DNA from: Planctomycetota bacterium
Lineage (GTDB): Bacteria > Planctomycetota > Phycisphaerae > WQYP01
DNA: 8,453 bases
NCBI GenBank assembly: GCA_021809365.1
Contig: JAKBAC010000145.1
Location: forward strand, 1 to 8,453
Direction of reading: 5' to 3'
Positions 6,098-8,453 of the stretch are shown piece after piece. How positions within the stretch are numbered: the first letter of the stretch is position 1; the number at the start of each line of letters is the position of its first letter. A program made the translations under genes and the position numbers. Under the pieces are notes generated by a model that made no database searches, had not been told where the DNA came from, and saw only the letters and a program-made list of their open reading frames with translations.

Positions 6098-6115
6098 ACA
6101 GGTCGCCGTACCTGT
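6098..6115 (-). terminator. Inverted repeat directly after the ice-binding protein stop
   Basis: ACAGGT (6098-6103) and ACCTGT (6110-6115) form a 6-bp perfect stem with a 6-nt loop, ending at the base next to the stop codon of the minus-strand ice-binding protein gene. There is no T-run after it on the minus strand, so a classic rho-independent terminator is doubtful. It may only stabilise the 3' end of the mRNA or be chance. Confidence 0.25.
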
Positions 6116-6829
6116 TTACTTGCCCGGTAGATCGCCTTTGGTGATCCGATTGGAATCCAGTGTAACGTCCCCGAATTGCGACAGCGCGCTGCCGTCGCGG
6201 ATCGTGGCGTCCGTGTTCATTGTAATATCATCGCGGGCGAGAATATTGCCTGCAAAAGCGCTGTCGGTCCCCAGCGTTGCCGAGCTGCCCACCTGCCAAT
6301 AAACGGCGCCTTTCACCCAGGTGGTCGCACCCCCGTTGATTGAAATAATGGACGAGTCGCTGTCCGTGGTCAGCGTGGTGCCAATCTGAAAAATAAATTG
6401 CGCGTTGGTATCATCCTGGTCTTTGAGCGTCAAAGTACCATGGAGCGTGGCGCCTGCGGAAAAACGATATACGCCCGGCAACAAAGTCAATCCGCCAAGA
6501 TCATGCCCGCTAAGGTCATGGGTGAAAGGCATCGCGGCCGCCGCGTTATAAGCGGTGGTAAGGTCCGTGTGCGCCTGGAGTGCGGCATCGTCCGCGGCGC
6601 GGGTGGTATGCGGCGGAGCGACGACTCCCGGCGGAAAACCGATAATGTCCGGGCCATGGCTGGTCCCCACGTCCCCGCCATGAACTGCGGTTTCACCGGT
6701 GTTTTCTACGGCCGTACCGCCCAGCACCGCAAAGCTATCAGCCGAATCCAGCGTAATGGAGATGCGGGCCGCTTTAGGGTCTGGCGAGTGCGGTGGTACG
6801 ACCAAAAGAACAATGGTTTTATTTTTCAT
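6116..6829 (-). CDS. DUF3494 ice-binding-like protein
   Basis: 237 residues from the ATG at 6829. This start is chosen over an ATG at 6853 because GGAG (CTCC on the plus strand, 6838-6841) sits 8 nt before it. Residues about 25-231 match the DUF3494 ice-binding beta-solenoid family: LDSADSFAVLGG (27-38), GFPPGVV (64-70), LGGLTLLPGVYRFSAGATL (111-129), AQFIFQIGTTLTT (143-155), VYWQVGSSATLGTDSAFAGN (176-195) and DVTLDSNRIT (221-230). The family includes secreted antifreeze and ice-adhesion proteins, and related proteins of unknown role are common in environmental bacteria. The N-terminus is odd: MKNKTIVLLVV is a short hydrophobic stretch followed at once by PPHSPDPKAA, without a clear signal-peptidase site, so export is uncertain. 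No C-terminal anchor such as PEP-CTERM follows the domain. It has no operon partner. Confidence 0.9.
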   Translation of the reverse strand: MKNKTIVLLVVPPHSPDPKAARISITLDSADSFAVLGGTAVENTGETAVHGGDVGTSHGPDIIGFPPGVVAPPHTTRAADDAALQAHTDLTTAYNAAAAMPFTHDLSGHDLGGLTLLPGVYRFSAGATLHGTLTLKDQDDTNAQFIFQIGTTLTTDSDSSIISINGGATTWVKGAVYWQVGSSATLGTDSAFAGNILARDDITMNTDATIRDGSALSQFGDVTLDSNRITKGDLPGK

Positions 6830-6845
6830 GGGGAATTCTCCAACT

Positions 6846-6886
6846 GCCGCCAATGGGGGCGGCTATTGTGAATACGCATTCACAAT
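6846..6886 (-). promoter_or_regulatory. Two adjacent perfect inverted repeats upstream of the ice-binding protein gene
   Basis: ATTGTGAAT-ACGC-ATTCACAAT (6865-6886) is a perfect 9-bp palindrome with a 4-nt centre. One base away lies GCCGCC-AATGGG-GGCGGC (6846-6863), a perfect 6-bp stem with a 6-nt loop. Both lie between the coding region and any promoter, 4-45 nt upstream of the GGAG ribosome binding site on the minus strand. As DNA, the first fits a dimeric repressor operator; TGTGAAT-N4-ATTCACA has the form of the E. coli ARG box apart from its non-AT centre. As RNA, both would fold into hairpins next to the ribosome binding site. A TTGAAT at about 6889-6894 on the minus strand could be a -35 element overlapping the palindrome; this is weak. 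Confidence 0.5.
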
Positions 6887-7011
6887 TCAAAGCTGGGCAT
6901 CGCTACTGAAAGGACAAGCTGGTAGTTGCTTGAACGGGGGGGGCGTCGGAGCGATCCATTTTGCGGTTCACCAACGAGGAGCCGCGATAATCGTGCGACA
7001 GGCGGTGCCAT

Positions 7012-7051
7012 GCTCAAGCACTGCATAATCAATTATAGCAGCAAATCGAGC
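7012..7051. other. Imperfect inverted repeat downstream of recQ
   Basis: CTGCATAAT (7021-7029) pairs with ATTATAGCAG (7032-7041) with one bulged A, and outer GCTC (7012-7015) pairs with GAGC (7048-7051). It lies about 57 nt past the recQ stop on the minus strand and could mark a transcript end. It has no T-run and a very tight 2-nt loop, so the assignment is weak. Nothing else with clear function is seen in the 6887-7107 spacer, apart from an 8-G run at 6936-6943. Confidence 0.25.
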
Positions 7052-7107
7052 CCTTGGAGCTTTTCGAAATAATTATTCCAACACTTCCGGAGCGTTGATA
7101 TAAATGT

Positions 7108-8453
7108 TTACTTGACGGAAAGCTTCTGCTGCGTATGCAAATATGCGATAACCAGACGGATAAGCTCATAGGCAACGGTTCCATCCAGAGCAACAAAGAT
7201 GGGTTTTAAGCGGTCGGTGCCGTGTTGCCGACAGGCGTCGGCGATGCGGGTGAACGTGGCATCGGGCACCCAGGCGGAAATGGAGGCGGGCTTTTCGACG
7301 GTGATATACTCCGCCAGATAATCCACCACGGTTGGCTCGGTGCGATCTAATAGTTTTGCAACCTCTTTTATGGCTTTGCCTTGCGCAAATAACTGGAACG
7401 CTTTTTCTTTGGCCGCATTGGGGCGGCTGCTTGCCGCAGGCCTGGCCGCAACCGATGGGCGGGGGGTGGCTACGTCTGTCAGGATGTTATGAATGCGGCA
7501 ATAATCTGTGATCAGAGGAATAATGTTATCCCCCAGTGATTTAAGCTTCGCTTCACCAATGCCGTAAATCAACCGCAGATTCTCATGCGTGGTGGGCCGC
7601 ACGCGCGCTAATTCACGCAATGTGGCGTCCGAGAGTATCACATACGGGGGCACACCCCGCTGCGTCGCAATCTGTTTTCGCATGGCCCGCAAAGATTCAA
7701 ACAGGGTATGGTCCACACCCTGCCAGGAAATTTCTCTTGCGTGCGACTTACTGGATTCCTCCGCTGATTTTTGCGCCAGCTGAATCAACCGCACCTGCCT
7801 CCGACCTTTCATAACTTCCACCGACGCCTGATTTAATTTCAGAATCGGTGCGGATCGGCCCTGCGGCAAAATCATATTTTCCTGCAGCATCACGCCCTGC
7901 CCAACCAACTGATACACAAAGTTGCGCAGGTCCGCCTTGGCGTGGTCCTTCAACAGGCCATGCACGGAAAGCTGATCATGTTTAAGCTGCCGAATTCTTT
8001 CGGTATTTTCACCGCGCAAAATCGCCAGGATGTGCCCCACGCCAAAACGCTGATCGGTGCGGGCCACTGCCGAAAGAATCTTTTGAGCGATCACCAGTGC
8101 GTCCGCGACCGGCTCGGTATCTCCCAGGCAATGATCACACGCCTGGCAGGACAGGTCGCCCTCCGATGGAGCTTCAGAATCCTGCATGGGCGGTAGATAA
8201 CGCTGACCAAAGTATTCCACCAGCGATCTATGGCGGCACACGGCCCCCCGCGCAAAGCGATCCAGATCATCCAGGTGGCGCAAGGCTGTGGGAACGTAAT
8301 CCGCACTGATCGCTGTGCCGGCAAGTTTTGCTTCCGCCGCTGAGTTTTCAATGAGAGATTTCCACGTCATCACGTCCTGCCCGGAATAAAGCAGCACGCA
8401 TTCCGCCTCCAACCCGTCGCGCCCCGCCCGCCCGGTCTCCTGCTGAAGATCGG
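7108..8453 (-). CDS. recQ: ATP-dependent DNA helicase RecQ, C-terminal part
   Basis: An open frame of 447 residues enters from the right edge, so the start and both ATPase lobes lie outside the window except helicase motif VI (QQETGRAGRDG, visible residues 3-13). Then follow a zinc-binding subdomain (CRHRSLVEYFG with C72, and CQACDHC with C102, C105, C108), an RQC winged helix (about 128-228), an HRDC domain (about 249-316; LFESLRAMRKQIA, VILSDATLRELA, IYGIGEAKL), a Pro/Ala linker (330-346), and a C-terminal helicase helix-turn-helix domain (about 348-443; FAQGKAIKEVAKLLDRTEPT). RecQ unwinds DNA 3'-5' in recombinational repair and fork rescue. A TTG at 8412 could be mistaken for a start, but the frame plainly continues through motif VI upstream. 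The extra HTH domain is known in RecQs of several phyla. Confidence 0.95.
   Translation of the reverse strand, partial: DLQQETGRAGRDGLEAECVLLYSGQDVMTWKSLIENSAAEAKLAGTAISADYVPTALRHLDDLDRFARGAVCRHRSLVEYFGQRYLPPMQDSEAPSEGDLSCQACDHCLGDTEPVADALVIAQKILSAVARTDQRFGVGHILAILRGENTERIRQLKHDQLSVHGLLKDHAKADLRNFVYQLVGQGVMLQENMILPQGRSAPILKLNQASVEVMKGRRQVRLIQLAQKSAEESSKSHAREISWQGVDHTLFESLRAMRKQIATQRGVPPYVILSDATLRELARVRPTTHENLRLIYGIGEAKLKSLGDNIIPLITDYCRIHNILTDVATPRPSVAARPAASSRPNAAKEKAFQLFAQGKAIKEVAKLLDRTEPTVVDYLAEYITVEKPASISAWVPDATFTRIADACRQHGTDRLKPIFVALDGTVAYELIRLVIAYLHTQQKLSVK

Larger units (their letters stand above)
5622..6115. other. Spacer between the ATPase operon and the ice-binding protein gene
   Basis: About 490 bases without a recognisable gene. 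It contains the promoter and ribosome binding site of the ATPase operon (5629-5654), the second copy of the 31-bp repeat (5731-5761), a small hairpin TTCGC-AACA-GCGAA (5835-5848), a block of degenerate repeat units (5921-6013), a short 'AACCTGTAACCT' stretch (6059-6070), and an inverted repeat after the ice-binding protein stop (6098-6115). No RNA gene was recognised. Confidence 0.6.

Noticed and set aside
6865..6886. CRP-type site (TGTGA-N6-TCACA) at the palindrome
   Set aside because: The spacing between TGTGA and TCACA is 8 nt, not 6, so it does not fit a CRP site; ARG-box-like or hairpin readings fit better.
6398..7028. Plus-strand open frames of 109-157 codons opposite the ice-binding protein gene
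   Set aside because: They are antisense shadows of the GC-rich repetitive DUF3494 coding sequence with Arg/Gly-rich translations and no motifs.
8410..8412. TTG at 8412 as the start of the helicase gene
   Set aside because: The same frame continues upstream to the window edge through helicase motif VI (QQETGRAGRDG), so the gene is partial, not a short RecQ-like protein.

Overview
The window looks like a chromosomal segment from an environmental, non-model bacterium with mid-range GC. Weak pointers favour the Verrucomicrobia/Planctomycetes side: a RecQ with a C-terminal helicase HTH domain, a DUF3494 ice-binding protein, and long gene-poor spacers with degenerate 'CTCTGTGGCTAAA'-type text. No rRNA, tRNA, CRISPR, transposase or phage structural gene is visible, and the taxonomic guess is inference only.

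Left part (2-2849, plus strand): a tight three-gene operon. It holds the tail of a probable thymidylate-synthase-fold enzyme, a 566-residue fusion of a dTMP-kinase-like P-loop domain to a helical domain of the predicted 5-hydroxymethyl-dU kinase / thymine-hypermodification family, and a MazG-type nucleotide pyrophosphohydrolase with a long C-terminal extension. Read together they suggest a pathway that makes, activates and polices a modified thymine nucleotide and then elaborates the base in DNA. Such pathways are characterised in phages; here the operon sits beside housekeeping genes. This is the most interesting part of the window.

Middle (2856-6115): acpS on the minus strand converges on the operon with only 6 nt between stop codons. 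A gene-poor spacer of about 0.7 kb follows. Then comes a two-gene minus-strand operon: an ABC/OLD-type AAA ATPase overlapping by 4 nt a small protein with TOPRIM-like acidic motifs. This is a candidate ATPase-nuclease defence pair. A 31-bp direct repeat (29/31 identical) flanks the pair at 3649-3679 and 5731-5761. A second spacer of about 0.5 kb carries degenerate repeat units.

Right part (6116-8453, minus strand): a DUF3494 ice-binding-like protein preceded by two adjacent perfect inverted repeats just upstream of its ribosome binding site, and the C-terminal part of a RecQ helicase (motif VI, zinc site, RQC, HRDC, helicase HTH domain) that runs off the right edge.
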